Assembly (NCBI GenBank): GCA_029260615.1 | Contig: JAJDCX010000103.1 | Location: forward strand, 1-44,542 | Reading direction: 5' to 3' | DNA from: Phycisphaeraceae bacterium | GTDB taxonomy: Bacteria; Planctomycetota; Phycisphaerae; Phycisphaerales; Phycisphaeraceae | Length of the DNA stretch: 44,542 bases | In this document: one piece after another, positions 7,944-16,333 of the stretch | Layout of the letters: every line of letters begins with the position of its first letter | Position numbering within the stretch: the first letter of the stretch is position 1 | The notes under the pieces: generated by a model | What the model was told of the DNA's origin: nothing | Database searches by the model: none | What the model saw: the letters and a program-made list of their open reading frames with translations, nothing else | Program-made: the position numbers and the translations under genes

Positions 7944-8846
7944 ATGCGTTTTTCACATGCCTGTCGCACATTAAAGCCGCTTGGTTTCGTACTGACGGCT
8001 TGTTTTTTGCTATTGGCAGCCGATGAAGGCCGAGCGGAGCTGATCCTATTTGAGTTCTCCGGAAACATCACCAGCGTGGAAGATGACCTGAGCTTCCTCG
8101 TTGGCCTGGGGATAGACATCACGGATACTTTCTCAGGATCCTTTACTTACGATGACTCCGTGGTACTAACCCAGAACCCGTTCTCCGCCACGACGGGCGA
8201 CGCCAGCAACCTGGGTGATCTTTCGATCACGCTCCACAGTGGCGTGGTGGATTACACCGGGTTTGTGACCGGCACCATGCGTGCACAGAAGCACAACAAC
8301 AACCCCTCATTTAACGACGCCTTATTCATCACCGGGAGTAACGCCACGTTCCCGACCCCACTGCAAGGCACATTTGGGGCGGGCCAAAACACATTGCAGG
8401 TTGCTTTCCGCGACAACACCAGCGCGGCGTTCTCTGATCACCTGACCCTTCCGTCATTGCTTCCAATAGCCCCGGGGGGGTTATTGGACAGCACCATACT
8501 CTTCTCCGCTGCCCTCGGTGACGAGACGGGCTTTCTTGGGCGTTACAGGATCAATGGCACGATCACTTCGATCACCCCGCCTGATCAGGTGGTTGGCGAT
8601 CTGGATGGTGACGGGTTCGTCGGGATCGCTGACCTGAACCTCGTGTTGGGCAATTGGAACCTGAACGCCCCGCCCGCCGATCCGGCCGCGGACCCAAGCG
8701 GTGACGGTTTCATCGGCATCGCTGACCTGAACGTCGTGCTGGGCAACTGGAACGCAGGCACGCCGCCACCGAGTACAACGGTGCCCGAACCGGCCTCGCT
8801 AGCATTGCTGGGCATCGGTGGCGTGGCGCTGGCTCGGCGTCGTTAA
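7944..8846 (+). CDS. Secreted protein with dockerin-like repeats and PEP-CTERM tail
   Basis: 300-aa exported protein of unknown function. Signal peptide at about 1-31 (hydrophobic GFVLTACFLLLAA, then GRAE). The beta-rich body has no catalytic motif that I recognise. Near the C-terminus are two dockerin-type calcium loops (DLDGDGFVGIADLNLVLGNWN and DPSGDGFIGIADLNVVLGNWN), then VPEPASLALLGIGGVALARRR, a PEP-CTERM sorting tail (VPEP, hydrophobic helix, Arg cluster). ATG 7944 is chosen for AAAGGA just upstream and because the signal peptide follows directly. The second calcium loop is identical at DNA level to one in the next gene. Confidence 0.85.
   Translation: MRFSHACRTLKPLGFVLTACFLLLAADEGRAELILFEFSGNITSVEDDLSFLVGLGIDITDTFSGSFTYDDSVVLTQNPFSATTGDASNLGDLSITLHSGVVDYTGFVTGTMRAQKHNNNPSFNDALFITGSNATFPTPLQGTFGAGQNTLQVAFRDNTSAAFSDHLTLPSLLPIAPGGLLDSTILFSAALGDETGFLGRYRINGTITSITPPDQVVGDLDGDGFVGIADLNLVLGNWNLNAPPADPAADPSGDGFIGIADLNVVLGNWNAGTPPPSTTVPEPASLALLGIGGVALARRR
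8670..8755 (+). repeat. 86-bp exact duplication (dockerin loop), copy 1
   Basis: 86 nt identical, base for base, to 10306-10391. It encodes the linker PPADPAADPSGDG and the second calcium-binding repeat. The flanking first loops differ by several synonymous and non-synonymous changes. Confidence 0.95.
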
Positions 8847-8892
8847 ACCCGCAGCGATCCTGATTACCCATCTGGTTTCATCGGCGGCGTGC

Positions 8893-8898
8893 TATAAT
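8893..8898 (+). promoter_or_regulatory. Consensus -10 box for leaderless GH13 gene
   Basis: A perfect TATAAT ends 6 nt before the GTG at 8905. This supports that GTG as start codon, immediately before a signal peptide. Confidence 0.6.
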
Positions 8899-8904
8899 TA
8901 CAGC

Positions 8905-10494
8905 GTGTTTTTGTACAGATATCTCGTGGCGGCCTGTGTGCTTGGTTGCCTGCTGACGGCTGAGGCTTCGGCGGTGCCTGCGCCTAAAGACGTGGTGATG
9001 TACGAAGTGAACCTGCGTGCGTTCAGCCAAGCGGGGGATCTGGCGGGGGTGACGGCACGGCTTGATGATATCCAGGCGCTGGGGGCGAACACGTTGTGGC
9101 TGATGCCGATCCATCCGATCGGGCAGGTGAATATGAAGGGGGAGCTGGGGTCGCCTTATTCGGTGCGGGATTACGGGGTGGTGAGTAGTGAGTACGGGAC
9201 GCTTGCGGACCTGACGACGCTGATCGATGGGGCGCATCAGCGCGGGATGATTGTGCTGATGGACTGGGTGGCGAATCACACTGCGTGGGATCATCCGTGG
9301 ATCACTGAGCATCCCGACTGGTACACGCAGGACGGGCAGGGGAAGATCATCCATCCGCCGGGGACGAACTGGACCGACGTCGCGGACCTGAACTACAACA
9401 GCCAGGCGATGCGATCGGCGATGGTCAGTGAGATGCAGTACTGGGTCACGGACGTGGGTATCGACGGGTATCGGACGGATGTGGCAGACGGTGTGCCGTT
9501 TGATTTCTGGCAGCAGGCGATCACGACGGTGCGTGGGGGTACGGCTCGGCCGTTGCTGATGTTGGCCGAGGGGAGCCGAAGCGATCATTATGAGGCGGGA
9601 TTCGACCTGACGTTTGGGTGGAACTTTTACAACACGGTGAAGTCGGTATTTATCTCCTCGAACTCGGCGACCGCGTTGGGCGCGGCGAATGCGGCGGCGT
9701 TCGCGAATGTGCCGGGGGACAAGAGCATCCTGCGGTTTACGACGAACCACGATGAGAGCGCGTGGGACGCGACACCTGTGGAGTTGTTCGGGAGTCTGGA
9801 GGCATCGCTGGCGGCTTACGCGGTGACGGTGGGGTATGGGGGGACACCGCTTGTTTACAACGGGCAGGAGATCGGTTGGGACCAGAACGTGCCGTTCTTC
9901 TCGAAGTCGCCGTTGGACTGGACGACCGGGCAGGGCACGGCCGACTGGTACACGCAGCTACTGAACATCCGTGCCAATCATCCGGCGATGAGCGAAGGCA
10001 CGCTGACGGATATGAGCACGAATGATGTCGCGGTGCTGGTGAGAGAGCATGAGGGCGACCGGGTGCTGATGATGGTCAACACCCGCGACCAGCTTAGTCT
10101 TGTCACGGTCCCCAACGATTTGCAGGGCGGCTGGTTCGACCAGTTCACCGGCCAAGCGAGAGAGTTGGCGGGGTTCAGGTTACTGGAACCGTATGAAGTC
10201 GTGATCTTCGGCACGGTTCCGATCCTGGCGGGCGATCTGGATGGCGACGGATTCGTGGGGATCACGGATCTGAATCTTGTGTTGAGTAATTGGAACCAGA
10301 ACGCACCGCCCGCCGATCCGGCCGCGGACCCAAGCGGTGACGGTTTCATCGGCATCGCTGACCTGAACGTCGTGCTGGGCAACTGGAACGCTGGCACGCC
10401 GCCGCCGCCAAGTGCGGGCACGACAATCCCCGAGCCGGGGACGGCCGTGCTGCTTGCAGTGAGCGTGCCTGCATTGTTGCGCCGACGGAAGTGA
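8905..10494 (+). CDS. Secreted GH13 alpha-amylase-family enzyme with dockerin-like repeats and PEP-CTERM tail
   Basis: 529-aa exported glucan-active enzyme. N-terminal signal peptide (LVAACVLGCLLTAEASA), then a GH13 barrel: MYEVNLRAFSQ, GANTLWLMPIHPIG, DWVANHTAWDHPW (region I), GYRTDVAD with nucleophile D192, LMLAEGS with acid/base E222, and TNHDES with D283. A short beta domain follows, then two dockerin-type loops and the PEP-CTERM tail (IPEPG, hydrophobic stretch, LLRRRK). GTG 8905 is chosen because TATAAT lies 6 nt upstream and the signal peptide begins at once; a longer frame would overlap the previous gene. The substrate is likely an alpha-glucan such as starch or glycogen. GH13 subfamily and cell-surface retention are inferences. 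Confidence 0.9.
   Translation: MFLYRYLVAACVLGCLLTAEASAVPAPKDVVMYEVNLRAFSQAGDLAGVTARLDDIQALGANTLWLMPIHPIGQVNMKGELGSPYSVRDYGVVSSEYGTLADLTTLIDGAHQRGMIVLMDWVANHTAWDHPWITEHPDWYTQDGQGKIIHPPGTNWTDVADLNYNSQAMRSAMVSEMQYWVTDVGIDGYRTDVADGVPFDFWQQAITTVRGGTARPLLMLAEGSRSDHYEAGFDLTFGWNFYNTVKSVFISSNSATALGAANAAAFANVPGDKSILRFTTNHDESAWDATPVELFGSLEASLAAYAVTVGYGGTPLVYNGQEIGWDQNVPFFSKSPLDWTTGQGTADWYTQLLNIRANHPAMSEGTLTDMSTNDVAVLVREHEGDRVLMMVNTRDQLSLVTVPNDLQGGWFDQFTGQARELAGFRLLEPYEVVIFGTVPILAGDLDGDGFVGITDLNLVLSNWNQNAPPADPAADPSGDGFIGIADLNVVLGNWNAGTPPPPSAGTTIPEPGTAVLLAVSVPALLRRRK
10306..10391 (+). repeat. 86-bp exact duplication (dockerin loop), copy 2
   Basis: Identical to 8670-8755; see that copy. Confidence 0.95.
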
Positions 10495-10500
10495 GTCGAT

Positions 10501-10519
10501 CCGTGGGCTGTGCCCGCGG
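10501..10519. terminator. Hairpin between converging GH13 and priA genes
   Basis: CCGTGGGC (10501-10508) pairs with GCCCGCGG (10512-10519) with one wobble pair and a 3-nt loop, just after the GH13 stop. There is no T-run. Confidence 0.35.
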
Positions 10520-10560
10520 CTTGGGGAAGATCAATTTTCAATATCAGGTGGCTATCGCAC

Positions 10561-13140
10561 TTACAACAGCGCGACGGGGTCGACGTCTACGGCGGTTTTT
10601 GCGTCGGAGATCAGGAGCTTGCTGTTGCGCAGGGCGGTCATGAGTTTTTGGAGTTTGCCGGCGGCGTTGGGGGGGGCGGCGATGAGTTCGATTTGTTGTC
10701 GGTGGTGGTCGGCGATGCGTGCGATGGGGCAGGGCATAGGACCGCGCATTCTTATGTCGGTGCCGAGTTCGCGGTTGGCCGCTTCGAGGTGGCGTGCGAG
10801 TGTTTTGGCGTTTTCGTAGCCGGCGAGGTGGTCGGTGTCACGGATGACGATTCTTGCCATGCGTGTGACGGGGGGTAGGCCGACCTCGGCGCGGAGTGCG
10901 ATCTCGCGGTGGGCGAAGGTTTCGTAGTCGTGTTTGGCAGCGAGGACGATAGCGGAGTCGTCTGGGCTGAAGGTCTGGACGACGACCTTGCCGGGGAGTT
11001 CGCTTCGGCCGGAGCGTCCTGCGACCTGTGAGATGAGTTGGAAGGTTCGTTCGGAGGCGCGGAAGTCCGGGAGGTGTAGTGCGGTGTCTGCGCTGATGAC
11101 GCCGACGAGTCGGACACCCGGGAAGTCAAGGCCCTTGGCGATCATCTGTGTGCCTAAGAGGACATCTATTTCCCCGGCCCGAAAGGCGTCGAGTGTGTGT
11201 TGGTAATCGTGTGCGTTGCGCATGGTGTCGGAGTCCATGCGTGCGACACGGATGCCGGGGAATTTTTGGGTGAGTTCTTCTTCGACTTTTTGTGTGCCCA
11301 GTCCGAAGACGGTGACCTTGTGGCCGGAGTCGGGGCAGGTGGTGACGAGCATCTGCTCGGCGTTGCAGTGGTGGCAGCGGACGTAGCCGCCGGTGGGTAG
11401 GCGGGTGTTTTTATGATAGACGACGGTGGTGTCGCAGTGGTCGCAGCGCATCATCCAGCCGCAGCGTTGATCGGGGCAGGCGATGTAGTTGGCGTAGCCG
11501 CGCCGGTTTAACAGGAGCATCGCCTGGCCGCGCTGGGCCCCGGAAGCTTTTGGCGGTGCGCCCTGGGAGACGCCCCCCCCAGCGTTGCCCTGGAGGACAC
11601 GCTCAAGTTCCTGTTCGAGACGTCGGCTTAGAAGGTGCATGCCTCGGCGGTGACGGCGTTCGTCTTGCATGTCAACAACTTGAACGGTCGGCAGCTTCAT
11701 GCCGGGGACGCGATCGGGGAGGCGGATGAGGTGGTAGTTGGGGTTTGGGGCTTGGGGGTTGGGGCTTGGGGGTTGGGGGTTGAGAGGTTGGGAGTTTGGG
11801 GTTGCTGCTTCTTTGTTTTCCCCAATCCCTAACCCCGAATCCCCAAAACCAACCGCGTTGTAATAGCTTTCCAGGCTTGGGGTTGCGGAACCTAATACGA
11901 CGGGGATGCCCAGCGACTGCGCTCGTTTGATGGCGACATCTCGGGCGTGGTAGCGCGGGAGTTGGTCCTGTTTGTAGCTGGACTCGTGTTCCTCATCGAC
12001 GATGATGAGGCGGAGGTTATTCAACGGAGCGAAGATGGCGGAACGTGCGCCGACGACGATGTTTGCTTGGCCGTCGCGGACTCGGCGCCACTGGGCGTGG
12101 CGTTGTGCGGGGGTCAGGCCGGAGTGTAGGACGGCGACGGAATCGAACCGGCTGAGGAAACGCCCAACCGTTTGAGGGGTGAGTGCGATTTCGGGGACGA
12201 GGACGATGGCGGAGGGGGGTGAACTTGGGGTTGGGGTATCGGTTATCAGGTGTCGGGAAGAATCGGATTGCTGCCTGCCGATATCCGAACTCATCGCCGC
12301 TTGGATCAACCGAAGATAGACCTCGGTTTTGCCGCTGCCGGTGACGCCGTGGAGGAGGTGAACGCCAAAGCCTTCGTTCAGGTGTTGGGTGAGGTGATTG
12401 ACGGCGTCGGCTTGGCCTTTGTTGAGCGTGACGCGGCCGGAGGGTTCTTGCTCTTGTTGGGCGCGGAGGTCGAGGTCTGATTCGATGCGGGTGTCGATTT
12501 TGGATTCCAGTAGGCCGTGCTCGATGAGTTGCTTGACGGGGCCGACGGTTTTTGCGCCGGCGAGGTCGGCGAGGGTTTTGATGTCGATCCAGTCGGCTGT
12601 TTTGTCACCGGGTTTGTCGAACTTATCTTTGGCTGCCTGTAAGACGGCGCGTTGGAGCTTGGGGATTTTTTCTTTGTCAGTGAGTTCTCGGGCGAAGCGT
12701 ACGACTTGTCGGCGGACTCGGCCTGTGCCGTGTTTGACGGAGGCGGGGAGCATGGAGCCGAAGACCATGCCAAGGGGGCAGCAGTAGTAGCCGCTGATCC
12801 AGCGGGCGAGGTCGATGAGGTCTGGGGGGAGGGACACGCTGGGGTCGTGATTGAGTATGTTCTTGACCCGGCCGGCCTTGAAGGGGTTGGTGTCGGAGAG
12901 TTCGACGATGTAGCCGTTGACGGGTTTGTTGTTTCGGCCAAGGGGGACGGCGACGCGGTCTCCGACGGAGATATCCGGTAACGATTCGGGGACGGCGTAG
13001 GTGAGCCCGCCTCCCCCGCCCCCGGTTCCCCCAGACGTGCCCCCGGCCATGTCCAGTCCCCGCTCGATGGCGACGATGGCGTACCGGCCGATCGATTCGG
13101 CTGCCTGGGTCTCGCGTCCTGTGTCGAAAAGCTCGGCCAT
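10561..13140 (-). CDS. priA: Primosomal replication-restart helicase PriA
   Basis: 859-aa superfamily-2 3'-5' helicase that reloads the replisome at stalled forks. In order: N-terminal 3'BD (VGDRVAVPLGRN), Walker A LLHGVTGSGKTE, DEEH box (IIVDEEHESSYK), GSATPSLES, a zinc-binding domain with CPDQRCGW, CDHC, CHHC and TTCPDSGH, and helicase motifs V/VI (GTQMIAKGLDFPGV, QVAGRSGR). A 39-residue proline/asparagine-rich insertion (DNA 11737-11853) separates SATPSLESYYNA from YHLIRLPDR, which are nearly adjacent in other PriA proteins. ATG at 13140 is chosen because TATACT lies 6 nt upstream; an upstream in-frame ATG at 13161 overlaps that box. The gene is divergent from mutS. Confidence 0.95.
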   Translation of the reverse strand: MAELFDTGRETQAAESIGRYAIVAIERGLDMAGGTSGGTGGGGGGLTYAVPESLPDISVGDRVAVPLGRNNKPVNGYIVELSDTNPFKAGRVKNILNHDPSVSLPPDLIDLARWISGYYCCPLGMVFGSMLPASVKHGTGRVRRQVVRFARELTDKEKIPKLQRAVLQAAKDKFDKPGDKTADWIDIKTLADLAGAKTVGPVKQLIEHGLLESKIDTRIESDLDLRAQQEQEPSGRVTLNKGQADAVNHLTQHLNEGFGVHLLHGVTGSGKTEVYLRLIQAAMSSDIGRQQSDSSRHLITDTPTPSSPPSAIVLVPEIALTPQTVGRFLSRFDSVAVLHSGLTPAQRHAQWRRVRDGQANIVVGARSAIFAPLNNLRLIIVDEEHESSYKQDQLPRYHARDVAIKRAQSLGIPVVLGSATPSLESYYNAVGFGDSGLGIGENKEAATPNSQPLNPQPPSPNPQAPNPNYHLIRLPDRVPGMKLPTVQVVDMQDERRHRRGMHLLSRRLEQELERVLQGNAGGGVSQGAPPKASGAQRGQAMLLLNRRGYANYIACPDQRCGWMMRCDHCDTTVVYHKNTRLPTGGYVRCHHCNAEQMLVTTCPDSGHKVTVFGLGTQKVEEELTQKFPGIRVARMDSDTMRNAHDYQHTLDAFRAGEIDVLLGTQMIAKGLDFPGVRLVGVISADTALHLPDFRASERTFQLISQVAGRSGRSELPGKVVVQTFSPDDSAIVLAAKHDYETFAHREIALRAEVGLPPVTRMARIVIRDTDHLAGYENAKTLARHLEAANRELGTDIRMRGPMPCPIARIADHHRQQIELIAAPPNAAGKLQKLMTALRNSKLLISDAKTAVDVDPVALL
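11737..11853. repeat. G-rich/C-rich inverted repeat inserted in-frame in priA
   Basis: On the + strand a run of GGGG(T)TT / GGGGCTT units (11740-11801) is followed by an AT-rich spacer (about 11802-11818) and C-rich complementary units (CCCCAATCCCTAACCCC..., 11819-11848). The 117-nt block is a multiple of three and encodes the low-complexity PriA insertion. A similar two-arm block lies in mutS. Confidence 0.8.
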
Positions 13141-13146
13141 TGCCCA

Positions 13147-13152
13147 AGTATA
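13147..13152 (-). promoter_or_regulatory. -10 box for leaderless priA
   Basis: On the minus strand TATACT ends 6 nt before the ATG at 13140; no Shine-Dalgarno is present. Confidence 0.55.
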
Positions 13153-13230
13153 CGCCCGCATCGTCGATCGGTTTTTCTACTGTCCTATGGCTCCCTATAG
13201 GTTGTATTTAGCCTAGATACTGTCTTTAGG

Positions 13231-13324
13231 CCACCTCTAAAAATACACTCACGCAGGTCATCCATGGGGCCCCGCTAAGCCGCAAGCGGCTTTTTCGCGG
13301 AGGGATTTCAATTTTTAGAGGTGG
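13231..13324. mobile_element. Candidate miniature inverted-repeat element (MITE)
   Basis: A perfect 14-bp inverted repeat, CCACCTCTAAAAAT at 13231-13244 and ATTTTTAGAGGTGG at 13311-13324, bounds a 94-bp non-coding segment. TCTTTAG occurs just outside both ends (13223-13229 and 13325-13331), which fits a 7-bp target duplication, with one extra G on the left. The segment contains no gene. It lies between the divergent priA and mutS promoters. Confidence 0.6.
13273..13295 (+). repeat. CGCTAAGCCGCAAGCGGC element with T-run, inside the MITE
   Basis: CGCTAAGCCGCAAGCGGC at 13273-13290 (stem GCCGC/GCGGC, loop AA) is followed by TTTTT, so it could also act as a terminator on the + strand. The same motif is at 4279 and, with one change, at 20349 inside waaA. 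Confidence 0.65.
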
Positions 13325-13356
13325 TCTTTAGTCATGCCTTGTATGAGAGTGAAGGG

Positions 13357-13393
13357 CGATGGGATGGGATGGGATGGGATGGGGTGGGGTGGG
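13357..13393 (+). repeat. GGGAT tandem repeat with G-quadruplex potential upstream of mutS
   Basis: Four perfect GGGAT units (13361-13380), then two GGGGT units and GGG. This gives at least seven consecutive G-tracts with 1-2 nt loops on the + strand, about 90 bp upstream of the mutS start. A frame open through the repeat is in phase with mutS, but the encoded Gly/Trp-rich stretch is not protein-like. Confidence 0.8.
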
Positions 13394-13470
13394 TAGCCGG
13401 GGGCGTGTGCCAGGGGTATGGGTCTGGGGGTGGTATCCGCAGCGGCGTCGGGGGAGCAGGCGGGATCGGT

Positions 13471-13476
13471 TAAGAT
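13471..13476 (+). promoter_or_regulatory. -10 box for leaderless mutS
   Basis: TAAGAT ends 8 nt before ATG 13485; no Shine-Dalgarno is present. Confidence 0.45.
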
Positions 13477-13484
13477 GGCAATCT

Positions 13485-16229
13485 ATGGCCAAGGCATCCG
13501 ATCCGCACCAGACCCCGGCGATGAAGCAGTTCCACCGCTTCAAGGAGCAGTACCCCGGGTGCGTGCTGTTCTTTCGGATGGGCGACTTCTACGAGATGTT
13601 TTACGATGACGCGGAGCTGGCACACAAGGTGATGGGTGTGACACTGACGCAGCGGAGCAATGGGATCCCGATGGCGGGTGTGCCGTACCACGCGGTGGAC
13701 GGGTATTTGAGCCGGATGATCCAGGCGGGGTACCGGGTGGCGGTGTGTGACCAGGTCGAGGACGCGGCGCAGGCGAAGGGTGTGGTGAAGCGGGATGTGA
13801 CCCGGGTGGTGACGCCGGGGACGGTGACGGATGAATCGCTTTTAGAAGATGGGCAGGAGAACCCGCTGGCGGCGGTGCAATTCCACGGGGACCGGCGGGC
13901 TTCTTTGGCGTGGGCGGAATTGAGTACGGGGGCGTTTGCGCTGACGACGTTAAGTGAAGATGCTGTGGGTGATGAGTTGGCGCGGATCGGGCCCAGGGAG
14001 TTGTTGTACTGCGAGACGGCGACGGGGGATGTGCCCGGTCGGGTCGAGGCGGTAGCGGCGGCTTTGGGTGGTGGTGATCCGATGGGCCGGCCTGCGTGGC
14101 AGTTCCGACAAAACGAAGCATTGGAGGTGCTCAAGCGGCAGTACCAAGTAGCTGGCCTGGGTGGGTTTGGGTTGGAAGAATCGGACCCGGCGTTGGGGGC
14201 GGCGTCTGCGGTGATCCATTACTTGTTAGAGACCCAGCGGGCGGATGCGGATGGTCGGATCGCGCACCTTCGGCCGCCGCGTCGGTTTAGCAGGGATGAA
14301 CACCTGGTGATCGACCAGACCTCGTTACGGAGCCTGGAGATCGAGCGGACGATGCGCAGCGAGTCCACGGCCGGGTCGCTGCTGGGTATTTTGCAGGGCT
14401 GCCACACGGCGATGGGCAAGCGGATGCTGCGGCAGTGGCTTTGTTACCCGCTGTGTGACCGGGCGGGGATTGCTAAGCGACAGGACGTCGTGTCGGCGAT
14501 GGTCGATGACACACGGTTCGAGGAGGCGTTAAGCGAGACGCTGTCGGGTGTTCAGGATGTGCAACGGATTACGGCTCGGCTCTCAGTTGGGCGGGCGGCC
14601 CCGCGCGACTTGGTGGGGCTGGGCAGGAGCGCATCGCGGATCGGTGAGATTGAGGGGCTGCTTAGAGGCCGTGAAGAAGTGGGTGTGTACCACAAGCGTA
14701 TCGTTGAACTTGTCCCACAGGTCGAGGCGTTGGGCGGACAGATCAATAAGGCGTGTGTGGATAGTCCGCCGGCGCATCTGCGCGAGGGTGGGTTGATTGC
14801 GGACGGGTACGACAGGCAGTTGGATGAGTACCGGAACCTGCAGCGCGACAGCCGATCGTGGCTCGCTGCGTACCAGGCAGAACTGATCGAGCAGACCGGG
14901 ATCCCGACGTTGAAAGTCGGGTACAACCGGGTGTTTGGGTATTACATCGAGACCACGGCGGCGCACCGAGACAAGGCGCCCGAGGCGTGGACCCGCAGGC
15001 AGACGCTAAAGAACGCCGAGCGGTACGTTACGCCGGAGTTGAAGACCTACGAGGACAAGGCGCTGTCGGCGCAGAGCAAGGCGGTGTCGCGTGAGCAGGC
15101 GTTGTTCGCTGAATTGTGCGGGCGTGCGTCGGCGTTGATCGAGGCGTTGCACGGGTTCTCCGAGGCGGTGGCGGAATTGGATGTGCTTGCGTGTTTTGCG
15201 CGACGTGCTGTGATGCGTGGGTATGTTCGGCCGACGATTGTGGATGAGCCGATGCTTTCGATTACAGCGGGTCGGCACCCGGTGTTGGATGAGTTGTTGG
15301 GTGATCGGTTTGTGGCGAATGATTTGGGGATCGGGTGCCGGGGATCGGGATTAGGCGTTGGGGAGGAACAAGACGTTCTGAATGCGGAGCCCCAAACCCC
15401 AAGCCCCAAATCCCAACGCCCAACCACCCTCGCCCTTCTCACCGGGCCTAATATGGCGGGTAAATCGACGTATATCCGTCAGGCGGCGCTGCTGACACTG
15501 ATGGCCCATGCGGGGTCGTTTGTGCCGGCTGAGGCTGCGACGATCGGGCTGTGTGACAGGATTTTTACGCGGATCGGCGCCAGTGACGAGCTTCATGCCG
15601 GGCAGTCTACGTTTATGGTCGAGATGACCGAGACGGCGAACATCTGTCACCACGCGACGAAACGCAGCCTGGTGATACTCGATGAGATCGGGCGGGGTAC
15701 CAGCACGCTGGACGGTTTGAGCCTGGCGTGGGCGATCGCGGAACACCTGGCGGAGTTGGGGCCGAGGACTTTGTTTGCTACGCATTACCACGAGCTGACC
15801 ACGCTGCCGCAGACACATGCGAGCGTGACGAACCTGAACGTGAGTGTGCGGGAGTGGGACGACCAGATCGTGTTCCTGCACCGGATCGTGCCGGGGGCGA
15901 CAGATCGGAGTTACGGGATCCATGTGGCGAATCTGGCGGGGATGCCGGTGGAGGTGGTGAAGCGTGCGAATGTGCTGCTGGGTGAGTTGTCTGTGAGCCA
16001 CGAGGGGGATGCGGCGCCGCCGATGTCCGAGGCAGCGGTGAAGCGGGACAGTCAGCAGATGGGGCTGTTCACGGAGTTTGTGCATCACCCGGTGATCGAC
16101 GAGATCAAGACGCTGGATATCAACACGATCAGCCCGATGCAGGCGTTTGAGTTGTTGCGTGAGATGCGTGGGAAGGTGGAGCGGCCGGGGGAGGCGGGGG
16201 TTGAGTCGAGCCGGGCCGGCGAATCTTAA
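13485..16229 (+). CDS. mutS: DNA mismatch repair protein MutS
   Basis: 914-aa mismatch-recognition ATPase. The mismatch-binding domain carries F35-Y36-E37 in the FRMGDFYEMF motif. The core and clamp follow, then Walker A GPNMAGKST at 654-662, ILDEIGRGTSTLDG (Walker B), FATHYHELT, and a C-terminal helix-turn-helix/tail. An insertion of about 34 residues (614-647, DNA 15325-15426) lies between FVANDL and TLALLTGPNMAGKS, where other MutS proteins have only a few residues. ATG 13485 is chosen because the family N-terminus (TPAMKQFHRFKEQYPG) starts there and TAAGAT lies just upstream; a frame from 13359 would add 42 unlikely residues. No mutL is in the window. Confidence 0.96.
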   Translation: MAKASDPHQTPAMKQFHRFKEQYPGCVLFFRMGDFYEMFYDDAELAHKVMGVTLTQRSNGIPMAGVPYHAVDGYLSRMIQAGYRVAVCDQVEDAAQAKGVVKRDVTRVVTPGTVTDESLLEDGQENPLAAVQFHGDRRASLAWAELSTGAFALTTLSEDAVGDELARIGPRELLYCETATGDVPGRVEAVAAALGGGDPMGRPAWQFRQNEALEVLKRQYQVAGLGGFGLEESDPALGAASAVIHYLLETQRADADGRIAHLRPPRRFSRDEHLVIDQTSLRSLEIERTMRSESTAGSLLGILQGCHTAMGKRMLRQWLCYPLCDRAGIAKRQDVVSAMVDDTRFEEALSETLSGVQDVQRITARLSVGRAAPRDLVGLGRSASRIGEIEGLLRGREEVGVYHKRIVELVPQVEALGGQINKACVDSPPAHLREGGLIADGYDRQLDEYRNLQRDSRSWLAAYQAELIEQTGIPTLKVGYNRVFGYYIETTAAHRDKAPEAWTRRQTLKNAERYVTPELKTYEDKALSAQSKAVSREQALFAELCGRASALIEALHGFSEAVAELDVLACFARRAVMRGYVRPTIVDEPMLSITAGRHPVLDELLGDRFVANDLGIGCRGSGLGVGEEQDVLNAEPQTPSPKSQRPTTLALLTGPNMAGKSTYIRQAALLTLMAHAGSFVPAEAATIGLCDRIFTRIGASDELHAGQSTFMVEMTETANICHHATKRSLVILDEIGRGTSTLDGLSLAWAIAEHLAELGPRTLFATHYHELTTLPQTHASVTNLNVSVREWDDQIVFLHRIVPGATDRSYGIHVANLAGMPVEVVKRANVLLGELSVSHEGDAAPPMSEAAVKRDSQQMGLFTEFVHHPVIDEIKTLDINTISPMQAFELLREMRGKVERPGEAGVESSRAGES
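15325..15426. repeat. G-rich/C-rich inverted repeat inserted in-frame in mutS
   Basis: A G-rich arm with GGGGATCGGG and GGATTAGGCGTTGGGG units (15326-15363), a spacer (about 15364-15388), and a C-rich arm of CCCCAAACCCC / AAGCCCC units (15389-15425). The right arm read in reverse contains GGCGTTGGGATTTGGGG, matching the left arm imperfectly. About 102 nt, in frame, ahead of Walker A. Same design as the priA insert. Confidence 0.8.
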
Positions 16230-16333
16230 TGCAATAAATTCGAGATTATCACGTTGGTCTTATGAACAGAGCGAACCCTAGCTCGTCCGGGCCGTACTAC
16301 AGTTAGCAATCTTCTCCTCCTACCCCCCCCTCA

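Noticed and set aside
13359..13484. In-phase upstream extension of mutS
   Set aside because: It translates the GGGAT repeat into Gly/Trp-rich sequence unlike MutS; the family start and the -10 box both point to ATG 13485.
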